Positions 35,396-44,800 of a stretch of 56,692 bases of DNA are shown here, piece by piece. Within the stretch, counting starts at the first letter, position 1, and the number at the start of each line of letters is the position of its first letter. The DNA comes from Moduliflexus sp964602655 (GTDB lineage Bacteria > Moduliflexota > Moduliflexia > Moduliflexales > Moduliflexaceae): assembly GCA_964602655.1 (NCBI GenBank), contig CAZRSF010000039.1:1-56692 (forward strand). Direction: 5' to 3'. Below the pieces are notes generated by a model. It had not been told where the DNA came from. It was given only the letters and a program-made list of their open reading frames with translations, and searched no databases. Both the position numbers and the translations under genes were made by a program.

Positions 35396-36595
35396 ATGCA
35401 TCAGGTGTTGGTGGTGGATGACGAGCCGCTCGTGCGGCTGACGCTGAAAAATATGCGCGATTGGGAAGCGTTCGGATTCTTTTTCGCCGCAGAAGCCGCG
35501 CACGGCAAGCAGGCGTTAGAGGCGATTGAGGCCAACCCTGCCATTGATATTGTGATTTTGGATATCACCATGCCGGTCATGAACGGCCTGGAGGTCATTC
35601 AGCAGTTACACGCCCGCGAGCATCCGCCGGAAATTCTGATTTTGAGTTGTCATAATGAATTCGAATTTGCGCGGCAAGCGCTCAAAGCAGGCGTACACGA
35701 TTATGTGTTGAAAAGCGAGATGGAACCGGCGACCATGTTAGCGCACCTTCAGGCCATCGCCGCCAGGATTGACGCCACGCGCCCACGCCCGAAAGCAGAC
35801 GGCGACACGCTCATCGAACAAAAACATCTGCGCCGCCGTTTCCTGCGCGATCTGATTTCAGGTCAGCCCATCCCCGATCTTCTCGCAGCCGCTGCGCAAT
35901 TCGGCATTCAGCGGCATGATGCCTATTTTAGCGTGACCGCCGTCAGCATCCAGCAATTCGAGCATATCCGCCAACGCTATCAGGCGGCTTCCGGCAACGC
36001 TCTTGTCGAACAGGTACTTGATTGCATGGCGCAGGTGCTTGACCGGCAATCATTAGGCGAGGCGATCAGCCTTGCGGAAGACCGGTATGCGATCCTGTTT
36101 GCGTTCGAGGATGCGACTCCGGCGCGCGTCGAGCGAATGGCGGAGTGCGTGAAAGAAATCGAGCAGGCGCTGCGGCATTATCTCGACATCGTGATTTGTT
36201 TCCGCCTCAGCCACATTGAGCAGGGGATGCGCTCGATTCCGCTGCTCTATCAGGAGGCGGCGCAGCCAGCGCTGGAAAGTCGGATCGTCAAACGCGCCAA
36301 ACGCTACGTACAGGAGCATTTCCACGATTCGGAACTCTGTCTGAGCGAAATCAGCGAGTTCGTCGGTATCACCAAAAACCATCTCAGTCATCAATTCGCC
36401 AAAGAGACCGGCGAGCATCTCCGCGATTATATCCACCGCGTCCGCATCGAGGAGGCGAAACGGCGGTTTCGGCAGGAAGATGTCAAGGTGTATGAAGTCT
36501 GTTATGACGTCGGCTATAAAAATGTCGAGTCCTTCAGCCGCATGTTCAAGAAAATCACCGGGCAGAGTCCCAATCTGTTCAGCCATCAGACGTAA
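35396..36595 (+). CDS. YesN-type response regulator with AraC DNA-binding domain
   Basis: A 399-residue protein; the ATG at 35396 follows GGAGGGC, and the frame's earlier codons (35375) would place that site inside the protein. Receiver domain 1-120 with acidic pocket VVDDE, phospho-acceptor Asp56 (VILDITMP) and Lys in YVLKSEM. A middle region of about 160 residues is followed by two AraC helix-turn-helix motifs (LCLSEISEFVGITKNHLSHQ; VKVYEVCYDVGYKNVESFSR with FKKITGQSP). Acts as a phosphorylation-controlled transcription factor for the kinase at 33486; the targets are unknown. A family C palindrome lies downstream. Confidence 0.92.
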   Translation: MHQVLVVDDEPLVRLTLKNMRDWEAFGFFFAAEAAHGKQALEAIEANPAIDIVILDITMPVMNGLEVIQQLHAREHPPEILILSCHNEFEFARQALKAGVHDYVLKSEMEPATMLAHLQAIAARIDATRPRPKADGDTLIEQKHLRRRFLRDLISGQPIPDLLAAAAQFGIQRHDAYFSVTAVSIQQFEHIRQRYQAASGNALVEQVLDCMAQVLDRQSLGEAISLAEDRYAILFAFEDATPARVERMAECVKEIEQALRHYLDIVICFRLSHIEQGMRSIPLLYQEAAQPALESRIVKRAKRYVQEHFHDSELCLSEISEFVGITKNHLSHQFAKETGEHLRDYIHRVRIEEAKRRFRQEDVKVYEVCYDVGYKNVESFSRMFKKITGQSPNLFSHQT

Positions 36596-36670
36596 AATTG
36601 GAAAGCGATTTCGAAGAGTTAAAAAGACATACGCATCATGCTGATTATTGCCAGTCGTTCTGTCTTTAAA

Positions 36671-36697
36671 GTCAGACGCCCGCCTCAGGCGTCTGAC
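36671..36697. repeat. family C palindrome (GTCAGACGCC...GGCGTCTGAC)
   Basis: 27-bp hairpin between convergent genes (regulator and glutamine amidotransferase); could fold as a bidirectional transcript end, though flanking T-runs are weak. Confidence 0.8.
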
Positions 36698-36709
36698 GCG
36701 CATTCCTTA

Positions 36710-37399
36710 TTATCTCGCCAATTCCTCCAATAACCCGCTCATCATCCGGTTAATCGCGGCAAAGCGTTCCGGCTGCGCCAACATGGCCTCGGCGGATTGA
36801 ATGAACGGCGCGGCAACCAATTCATCGCCGCAATTGACGATGAGCTGCGTCGCGCTTTCCGGCGTGGTTTCGAGATGAAACTGCAAGCCGATGACATGCT
36901 CCCGATACGAAAACGCCTGATGACGGCAGACCTGACTTTGCGCCAACCACTCCGCGCCATCCGGCAAATCGAACGTCTCGCCGTGCCAATGAAACACGTC
37001 CGAACCAGACGGAACGCGGGCAAACAATCTCGAATTCCGGCCTGCTTCGGTCAATTCAATCGGAAACCAGCCGATTTCTTTTTGCGTGTTGCGATAGACC
37101 TTCGCCCTAAGCGCGGTCGCGATCAATTGCGCGCCGAGGCAGATGCCTAACACGCGCTTTCCGGCCTGAATCGCGGCGGCGATGAATTGTTTTTCAGCGA
37201 CGAGAAACGGAAACTCGCGTTCGTCGTTCACGCTCATCGGCCCGCCCATAATCACCAGCAGATCGACGGCGTCAAGCGCGGGCAGCGCGTCGCCTTGATA
37301 GAGGCGCGACACCGCGATGGAATCGCCCCGTGTGTTTGCCCATGTTTCGATGCTTCCCAATCCCTCGAACGGGACGTGCTGCAAATAATGAATGTTCAT
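36710..37399 (-). CDS. class I glutamine amidotransferase (GMP-synthase-like)
   Basis: A 229-residue protein; AAGGAG precedes the ATG at 37399, so a start 33 bases earlier is rejected. The triad is complete: Cys87 in LGICLGAQ, His175 and Glu177 in LQFHLETTP. The oxyanion-region MGGPMSVND is present. Stand-alone proteins of this type (GuaA-N-like, sometimes annotated gamma-glutamyl hydrolase or peptidase) hydrolyse glutamine or gamma-glutamyl compounds. There is no synthetase partner nearby, so the substrate cannot be named. Confidence 0.88.
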   Translation of the reverse strand: MNIHYLQHVPFEGLGSIETWANTRGDSIAVSRLYQGDALPALDAVDLLVIMGGPMSVNDEREFPFLVAEKQFIAAAIQAGKRVLGICLGAQLIATALRAKVYRNTQKEIGWFPIELTEAGRNSRLFARVPSGSDVFHWHGETFDLPDGAEWLAQSQVCRHQAFSYREHVIGLQFHLETTPESATQLIVNCGDELVAAPFIQSAEAMLAQPERFAAINRMMSGLLEELAR

Positions 37400-37499
37400 A
37401 GAGAATTTCTCCTTATGTTCCCTCCATGACAACGCTTCTTGAATAGCATGGATTTTGGCAAACCTTTTTTCGCGGGAAAGAAAAAATCGCGTGCTCTAC

Positions 37500-37528
37500 A
37501 CCTCACAGGTTTTGAAAACCTGTGAGGT
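37500..37528. repeat. family A-like palindrome (ACCTCACAGG...)
   Basis: Perfect 29-bp hairpin followed by TTTTTATG on the plus strand. No plus gene ends just before it, so a terminator role is unclear. Confidence 0.8.
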
Positions 37529-37588
37529 TTTTATGAAAAAGATTGACAGCCCAACCGCTTCTGAAAAGCTGTAAATTCATTAGGGTAC

Positions 37589-37619
37589 GCTGTCAGACAC
37601 GCTCGACGTGTCTGACAGC
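37589..37619. repeat. family C palindrome (GCTGTCAGACACG...)
   Basis: Perfect 31-bp hairpin about 30 bp before the ABC-F start; nearly identical to 53301-53333. Confidence 0.88.
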
Positions 37620-37652
37620 TTTGTGTCATCACGATTTTTTCTCAGGTGAATT

Positions 37653-39530
37653 ATGGCCTTACTATCGCTTCAAAACGCGAGCATCGCCTTTGGCGGTCAT
37701 CCATTGCTGCAAAATGTGTCGCTGCATATCGAGAAAAATCAGCGGATTTGTCTGCTTGGCAGGAACGGCGAAGGGAAATCCACCCTGCTGAAAATTCTCG
37801 CCGGAGAAGTCTTGTCGGACAGCGGCGAACTTCACAAAGACCAGAGTACGCGCATTTCATATTTTACGCAAACCATTCCGCAGGACATCGCCGGAACGGC
37901 CTTTGAGATTATCGCGCGCGGGTTAGGCAAACGCGGCGAATTGATTCTGAAGTATCATGAAGAGGAACAACGCGGCGCGGCGGGTCACGATCTGATGAAT
38001 ACGCTGCACGAAGAGATGGACGCGCATCAGGCATGGTCGGCGTTAGAGGCGATCAACAAAGTCACGTCGCAGCTATCGCTCAAAAGCGAATGGAATTACG
38101 CCGAGCTTTCGGGCGGACAAAAACGACGCGTGCTGCTGGCGGCGGCGCTCGTCTCCGAACCGGATGTGCTGCTGCTGGATGAGCCGACGAACCATCTCGA
38201 TATTGCGACCGTCGCCTGGATGGAGGAATTTCTGATCCGCCTCGGCGTCACGATTTTGTTCGTCACGCATGACCGCATGTTTCTACGACGATTGGCGACG
38301 CGCATTATCGAACTGGATCGCGGCGAATTGGCCGATTGGTCGTGCGATTACGACACATTTCTCGAACGCAAGCAGGCGCTGCTCGATAATCAGGAAAAAG
38401 AATGGGAGCGTTTCGATAAAAAACTCGCGCAGGAAGAAATCTGGATTCGGCGCGGCATCAAAGCCCGTCGGACGCGCAACGAAGGCCGCGTTCGGGAGTT
38501 GATGGCGATGCGGGACGAGCGCAAGCAGCGGCGGCAACGCGAAGGCGTGGCGTCGCTCAAACTCGCCGACGCGCAGAAGTCCGGCAAGATTGTGATCGAA
38601 GCGCAAGGCGTCTGCTACGACTATGGCGACAAGCCGCTGATTCGGAATTTCAACGCCATCATCACGCGCGGCGACAAAATCGGCGTTATCGGGCCGAACG
38701 GCTGCGGCAAAACCACGCTGATCAACCTGCTGATAGGCAATCTTGCCCCGCAAACCGGAACGATCAAACTCGGCACGAATCTCGCGATGATCTATTTCGA
38801 TCAATTGCGGGAACAGATTGACGAAGAAAAAACCGTCTGGGAAAATGTGGTGGATTCCGGCGATTTCGTCATTATCAACGGGCAAAAGAAGCATATCATT
38901 TCCTATCTTGAGGACTTTCTGTTCACGCCGGAGCGCGCCAAAACGCCGGTCAGCCATTTATCCGGCGGCGAGCGCAACCGGCTGCTGTTGGCGCGATTAT
39001 TCACGAAAGCATCGAATCTGCTTGTGTTGGATGAGCCGACCAACGATCTCGACGCCGAGACGCTGGAACTGCTCGAAGAACTGTTAGTCAACTTTGCCGG
39101 TACGGTGTTGCTGATTTGCCATGATCGCATGTTTTTGAACAACGTCGTCACCAGCACGTTCGTGTTCGGCGAACAGGGGAAGATCGAGGAATTCGTCGGC
39201 GGCTACGACGACTGGTTAGCGCAGCGGCAGCCCGAAACGCCGCCGCCCTCTGTTGATAAAACCGACAAGAAAAAGCAGTATAAAGAGGCGTCGAAATCCA
39301 AGCAAAAACGCAAACTCTCCTTCAGCGAACACAAAGAGTTGGGGAAACTTCCGGGGGTGATTGACGCGCTGGAAAAAGAGCAGGCGGCGTTATCGCTGAA
39401 AATGTCGGATTCCAATTTCTATCGCAAGGTCGAAGAGGTGAAGGCCGTCACAATCCGGCTGGCGGAAATCGAAGAAGAGCTTTTGAGCGCTTACGAACGC
39501 TGGGAGTTTCTTGAAGCGATTGAAAATTGA
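37653..39530 (+). CDS. ABC-F ATPase (Uup-like)
   Basis: A 625-residue cytosolic protein with two ABC domains and no membrane part. Domain 1: Walker A GRNGEGKST, signature LSGGQKRRV, Walker B LLLDEPTNHLD. Domain 2: GPNGCGKTT, LSGGERNRLLL, LVLDEPTNDLD. The interdomain linker is long and charged (ARRTRNEGRVRELMAMRDER), and a C-terminal Lys-rich coiled coil of about 90 residues matches the Uup subgroup. ABC-F proteins act on ribosomes; Uup has also been linked to DNA and ribosome-assembly phenotypes. AGGTGAATT precedes the start. Likely a housekeeping gene. Confidence 0.93.
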   Translation: MALLSLQNASIAFGGHPLLQNVSLHIEKNQRICLLGRNGEGKSTLLKILAGEVLSDSGELHKDQSTRISYFTQTIPQDIAGTAFEIIARGLGKRGELILKYHEEEQRGAAGHDLMNTLHEEMDAHQAWSALEAINKVTSQLSLKSEWNYAELSGGQKRRVLLAAALVSEPDVLLLDEPTNHLDIATVAWMEEFLIRLGVTILFVTHDRMFLRRLATRIIELDRGELADWSCDYDTFLERKQALLDNQEKEWERFDKKLAQEEIWIRRGIKARRTRNEGRVRELMAMRDERKQRRQREGVASLKLADAQKSGKIVIEAQGVCYDYGDKPLIRNFNAIITRGDKIGVIGPNGCGKTTLINLLIGNLAPQTGTIKLGTNLAMIYFDQLREQIDEEKTVWENVVDSGDFVIINGQKKHIISYLEDFLFTPERAKTPVSHLSGGERNRLLLARLFTKASNLLVLDEPTNDLDAETLELLEELLVNFAGTVLLICHDRMFLNNVVTSTFVFGEQGKIEEFVGGYDDWLAQRQPETPPPSVDKTDKKKQYKEASKSKQKRKLSFSEHKELGKLPGVIDALEKEQAALSLKMSDSNFYRKVEEVKAVTIRLAEIEEELLSAYERWEFLEAIEN

Positions 39531-39538
39531 GTTGTTTG

Positions 39539-39586
39539 ACCTCACCCCAACCCCTCCCTATCGGGGAGGGGCCGGGGGTGGGGTTT
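39539..39586. repeat. family D palindrome (CTCACCCCAACCCCTCCC...)
   Basis: Compact hairpin with GGGGAGGGGCCGGGGGTGGGG as its right arm, filling most of the 64-bp gap between the ABC-F and MFS genes. Confidence 0.85.
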
Positions 39587-39594
39587 AACCGAAC

Positions 39595-40794
39595 ATGAAC
39601 ATCCAACAATGGCAGCGGAATTTGATCTTTTTATGGATCGCGCAGTGCGTTTCGATTGCGGGGTTCAGTTTTGCGATTCCGTTTGGCCCGCTGTATCTTC
39701 AGGAACTCGGCATCGCCGACCCGAAACAATTGCGCATCTGGGCCGGCTTATTTTCGGCGGTCGCCGGATTGACGATGACGATCATGACGCCGTTTTGGGG
39801 CTATTTGGCCGACCGATTCGGGCGAAAACCGATGATCTTGCGCGCGAATCTCGGCGGCACAATCGCGCTGCTCGGCATGGGATTGGCGCAGACTCCCGAA
39901 ATGCTCCTGTTCTTTCGCATTCTTCAGGGCGTATTCACCGGCACGATTACCGCGTTTTTGACGCTGGCGGTCGCGGAAAGCCCGAAAGAGCGCACCGGAT
40001 TCGTCGTCAGCGTGATGAATTCCGCCGTCTTTTTAGGCACGGCGATTGCGCCGCTGACCGGCGGGGTTCTGGCCGATACGTTCGGGTTTCGCCTGACGTT
40101 TTTGGTGTCGGCGGGCTTGCTGTTTTGTTCGTTTCTGCTTTCGGTCGTATGTATTCATGAACATACCGTGCCCCCAAAGCAGGCATCATTCTCCTTCTGG
40201 GCTGACACGAAAGCGGTGTTGGCGATTCGAGGCGTCGCGCCGATTATCGGCATGATTTTTCTATATAGCGTCTGCCGCAATATCCATCAACCGGTGCTGC
40301 CGCTGTTTATTCAGGAAATCTCGACTGATGTCGAACGGCTCGGCATGCAGACCGGCTTAGTGAGTTCGCTTGCGGGAGTCGCTTCGGTGGCGGCGGCGAT
40401 TGCGATGGGAATGCTGATAGACCGGGGACGCTGGAATATCGGAGCGGCCTGCGCGTTTGTGGCGGCGCTGTTTGCCGGCAGCATGTTTTTAGCGCATTCG
40501 GTCTGGCAGCTTGCGATTCTGTACGGCTTTACCGCGATGTTTATCGGCGGTATAGACCCGTTGCTGAAAGTCATGCTGACGCGCAGCGTCCCACAGGCCA
40601 AAAGCGGCTCGGCGTTCGGTTTGAGCGGCAGCGCAATGTCATGCGGATGGTTTATCGGTTCGTTATCAGGGGGAATGCTTGCCGCGTTTATGGGATTGCG
40701 GCCTGTGTTTATCGTGATTGGCGTATTTTTGACGATAATTGCGGTGTTGTTGACGCGATTGGTGAGAAAACAAAAATCGAAAGAGAAAAAATGA
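39595..40794 (+). CDS. MFS transporter, probable multidrug efflux type
   Basis: A 399-residue membrane protein with about twelve helices. MFS motif A is in the loop after helix 2 (GYLADRFGRKPM), and a motif C-like glycine-rich stretch (FLGTAIAPLTGGVLADTFG) lies in helix 5, typical of drug:H+ antiporters of the 12-helix family. The charged C-terminus ends KSKEKK. Substrate unknown. Convergent with tRNA-Leu, with seven bases between. Confidence 0.88.
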   Translation: MNIQQWQRNLIFLWIAQCVSIAGFSFAIPFGPLYLQELGIADPKQLRIWAGLFSAVAGLTMTIMTPFWGYLADRFGRKPMILRANLGGTIALLGMGLAQTPEMLLFFRILQGVFTGTITAFLTLAVAESPKERTGFVVSVMNSAVFLGTAIAPLTGGVLADTFGFRLTFLVSAGLLFCSFLLSVVCIHEHTVPPKQASFSFWADTKAVLAIRGVAPIIGMIFLYSVCRNIHQPVLPLFIQEISTDVERLGMQTGLVSSLAGVASVAAAIAMGMLIDRGRWNIGAACAFVAALFAGSMFLAHSVWQLAILYGFTAMFIGGIDPLLKVMLTRSVPQAKSGSAFGLSGSAMSCGWFIGSLSGGMLAAFMGLRPVFIVIGVFLTIIAVLLTRLVRKQKSKEKK

Positions 40795-40800
40795 TGAAGT

Positions 40801-40883
<83 letters not shown>

Positions 40884-41113
40884 TTTGCTGAGTAGCAACA
40901 TAAAGAAACCCCGCTTTTGCTGTCAACAAAAAAATGCGCGGCAATCATCTTTTTCGCGAACATTACCGGCGGCAAGAGACGCTTGACGATCTTCTCGCGT
41001 TCGCTGCACGCAAAACTTGACTTTTTTCTTGCCACGCTCAGTGTAACCTTGTATGACAAGGAATTCGGGCGATTCGATTGGGAAGGCGGCAGAATGAAAC
41101 GTCCCCGCGCAGC

Positions 41114-41142
41114 TTGACAAGTCGCGCCGGACGCCTTATATT
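41114..41142 (+). promoter_or_regulatory. strong sigma-70-type promoter
   Basis: TTGACA (41114-41119), a 17-base spacer and TATATT (41137-41142). It points at the DUF3782-like gene (start 41207) and perhaps on into the TamB-like gene. The remaining sequence from 40884 to 41113 holds no gene I can recognise. Confidence 0.65.
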
Positions 41143-41206
41143 GAATGCCAGGAAGATCGCAAACCAGCGGACGCAAATGATAATAGAAAGGAGGGGGAAT
41201 GCCATT

Positions 41207-41827
41207 ATGACGACATTGGAAAAATTAGAAGAACTGATTTACGTCGGATTCAAACAGACTGAAGAACGCTTTAAAGACATCGAAGAGCGGTTCATTGACG
41301 TGGAAGAGCGGTTCATTGATGTAGAAGAGCGTTTTAAAGATACTGACCGACTGTTTCGAGAAACCTCGGAAGAACTGCGCAAGGATTTCGCCAAAACCCG
41401 AAAAGAAGTCGCCAATGTGACCGATGCGTTAGGGCGGTTTTCCGAAAACATGGTCGCTCCGGCGTTAGTCCGGCTGTTGAACCAGGTCGGCATTCCCATC
41501 AGCGAAACTGCCGTGCGCGTCCGGTCGCCGCTGCGCCGCATCGAATACGACATCGTGGCGGTCAACGGCGACGTGGTCGTCGTGGTGTCCGTCAAAACCC
41601 GGCTCAATGCCGAACACGTCAAGACGTTTATAGAAGAACGGCTGACGATCTTCAAAGAGGTCTTTCCCCGCTATCGCGACATGAAACTCTTAGGCGCGGT
41701 GGCCGGGATGAGCGTCGAACAGGAAGCTGACGCATACGCAATCAAGCAAGGACTGTTTGCGCTGACCCAATCCGGCGACAATATCAGGCTCGTGAATCCG
41801 GAGGATTTTGTGCCGAAAGTTTTCTGA
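41207..41827 (+). CDS. DUF3782-like protein with heptad coiled coil and PD-(D/E)XK-like domain
   Basis: A 206-residue protein. An AAAGGAGGGGG box lies upstream of the ATG at 41207, and starts at 41078 or 41180 lack one. Residues ~18-46 are four seven-residue repeats (EERFKDI, EERFIDV, EERFIDV, EERFKDT) encoded by 21-bp units at 41261-41344, forming a coiled coil. The C-terminal ~130 residues resemble DUF3782, a PD-(D/E)XK nuclease-fold family (GRFSENMVAPALVRLL, IEYDIVAVNGD, VVVVSVKTRL, LGAVAGMSVEQEADAYA). The usual acid-x-Lys of that fold reads SVK here, so nuclease activity is doubtful. Confidence 0.8.
   Translation: MTTLEKLEELIYVGFKQTEERFKDIEERFIDVEERFIDVEERFKDTDRLFRETSEELRKDFAKTRKEVANVTDALGRFSENMVAPALVRLLNQVGIPISETAVRVRSPLRRIEYDIVAVNGDVVVVVSVKTRLNAEHVKTFIEERLTIFKEVFPRYRDMKLLGAVAGMSVEQEADAYAIKQGLFALTQSGDNIRLVNPEDFVPKVF
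41261..41344 (+). repeat. four tandem 21-bp repeats encoding coiled-coil heptads
   Basis: Units start at 41261, 41282, 41303 and 41324; the middle two differ by about two bases. This is expansion of the DUF3782-like protein's coiled coil. Confidence 0.85.
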
Positions 41828-41877
41828 TTTCAGGTTAATCGCTTCTACCACTGGAAAGAGTAATAGATTACAATGCT

Positions 41878-44800
41878 ATGAAAAAACGGTCATTCTGGAA
41901 ATTTATCAAAAAAGCGGCGCTGATTGCTGCGCTCACATTTGTCGTTCTGCTGACGCTGACGACCATCGGCTATTACCTGTTTTTTGCGGAGATGGTGGAT
42001 CGCTGGCTGACCGACATGGCGCAAACCACGCTGACCGAGCAGCTTCGGCGCGAAGTCTCGATTGAGCAGGCGCATCTGAGTTTTCCCAATCCCAAAATCG
42101 TTATTTCCAACGTGGCGATTGCTCGTAACGATAAGTTGTCGGAAGGCGCGTTGCTTTCCGTGAAAACGCTTCAGGCGCGGGTGTTGCTGCGCAATCTGCT
42201 GGCCGGGCAGATCGCCGTAGATAACATCGTCTTGGATTCCCCCGCAATCTGGGTCGAATTCGATGAACAGGGACAATCGAATCTGCCGACATTCGAAGCA
42301 AAAGAACCGAAAGCTCCGTCGAAATTCGATGCCAGCAAAATCGTCGAACGTCTCGCATTTCCTGACATCAGGCTGAACAACGGCTCGGTTCATTTTGCGC
42401 ATCGCGCGTTGCAGCTTGCGGTGGATATTCCTCAAATCAATATCGCGGGCTCGTTCAGATTATCCGATTTATCAGGACGAGGAAGCATTGCGCTCGAACA
42501 GGGCGCGGTCGAATTTGAGGATCGCGGCAAATTGGCGGTCGGCATTTCAGGAAAATTCAAGCTGAAAAAGGACGTGGTCGCGCTGTCCGCGTTGACGCTC
42601 AAAGCGGGCGCATCCGAAATCAAGATCGACGGGAAAATCCTGAACTTCGAACAGCCGGAACTCGCCTTGTCCGTAATCGCAGACATTGCGCTGGAAGAGA
42701 TTGATCGCTATGCCGAACTCAATCAGAATTTACGCGGCAACGCGCATTTGAGCGGGAACGTCGCCGGAACGATCCCCGCTGTCGCTGCGAACGTCCATCT
42801 CAGCCTGAAAGAAGGCACGGCCTGGCGGTTAGCGTTTGCAAACGTGGAGACAGACGCGCAGTATCAGGATTTGCGGCTGACGCTCTCGAATTTGGCGCTC
42901 GATATGTGGAACGGCCACGTCAGCGGCGCAGGTCGGCTGTCATTCGCCGGAACGCCGGGCTATGACGCCGCGCTCGATCTGACGAATGTCGAGCTATCGC
43001 AAATCAACAGCATTTTGGATACGCCGGTTGATATGGCCGGGACGGTCAGCGGCAAGATTGCCGCGCAGTCGAAAACGTTTGCGTTCGAAGACCTGAATGT
43101 GCAGGCGGAACTTGCGCTACAAGGGAATAATTTTTACGGCGTGCCGGTCGCCAGCGGCGCATTGAACGTCGGAATCAAAGATCGCACCTTGCAGATTGAC
43201 ACCCTTGACGCGAACCTGTTTCAAGGAACGCTTCACGCCGCCGGAGCATTGGCGTTATTCGACGATTTTGCGTATCAGGCCACGCTGAATCCCGGCGCCA
43301 TCGAATTGGCCGACGTGATGGGCATTCTGCCGAATCCGCCTGCCGTTGCCGGGAAATTGAGCGGAACGATTTCGGCCAGTGGCAGCCATTTCGATTTGCC
43401 GCATCTGAGCGCCGAGGTGGATTTGGACGTTGCCAATCTCGACGCTTACGATGTGCAGGCGGAACGCCTGACGCTTCAAGCAGACGTTCGCGACAATATC
43501 GCGCATCTGATCTCGCTTGACGCCGCCATGTTCGGCGGAAACGCGAAGGCCGCCGGACAACTTGCGCTCTCCGATTTTGCGTATCAGGCCACCGTTGATT
43601 TGAGCGCCATCAATCTGAAAGATGTCGGGAGCATCTTCCCTCAGCCGCTTGCGATTGCCGGACAATTGAACGGCAAAATTTCCGCGCAGGCGAGCGATTT
43701 CGAGCTTGCGCATCTGACTGCCGACGCCACGCTTGATTTTACCGATATAGATGCTTACAACGTCCAGGCCGAACGCCTGACACTCGCGGCGACGCTGCGC
43801 GAAAATATCGTTCGCCTGACAACGTTTGACGCGGCGGTCTTTGGCGGGAAGATTCTCGCAACCGGACAGCTTGCGTTGTCTGAGGATTTTCCATATCAGA
43901 CGACGGTGGATTTGACGACGATTGATGTCGCGAAAGTGGCGGGAATTCTGCCGAATCCGCCTGCGGTCGCCGGACAATTGACCGGCAAACTGTCGGCGCA
44001 GGGCAGCCATTTCGACCTGCCGCATTTGAGCGCCGACGCCGCGCTTGAGTTGACCGGCTTAGACGCCTACGATGTCCAGGCCGAACGCCTGACACTCGCG
44101 GCGACGCTGCGCGAAAATATCGTTTACCTGACATCGCTGGACGCGGCGGTCTTCGGCGGCAAGATTCGGGCTGCCGGACAACTCGCCTTATCCGAACCTT
44201 TTCCGTATCAGGCGACCGTTGACCTGAGCGCGATTGACGTGGCAAAAGTAACGAGCATTCTGCCGAGTCCGCCTGTCGTCGCCGGACAACTTGCCGGAAA
44301 GATTTCGGCGCAAGGCAGCGATTTCGACCTGCCGCATCTGACCGCCGACGCCGCGTTGGAATTCTCCGATGTTGACGCCTACGATGTCCAGGCCAAACGG
44401 CTGAAACTTGCGGCGACGTTCAGCGAGAATACGGTGCATCTCACGTCGTTGGACGCCGCCATATTCGGCGGAAAAATTCAAGCCGCCGGAGAACTCGCCT
44501 TATCCGAACATTTCCCCTATCAGGCGACCGTTGACCTGAAGGCGATTGATCTGGCGAACGTGGCCGGTATTCTGCCGAACCCGCCTGCCGTTTCGGGACA
44601 ATTGACCGGGAAACTGTCGGCGCGCGGAACGGATTTCGATCTGCCGCATCTGAATGCCGAAGCGACCCTGGAATTGACCGAGATCGACGCCTATGATGTG
44701 CAGGCGGAACGCATGGCGTTAGAAGCCAATCTCTATGACAATACCGTGTATCTGACATCGCTGGACGCGGACGTGTTCGGCGGAAAGGTGAAGGCCGCCG

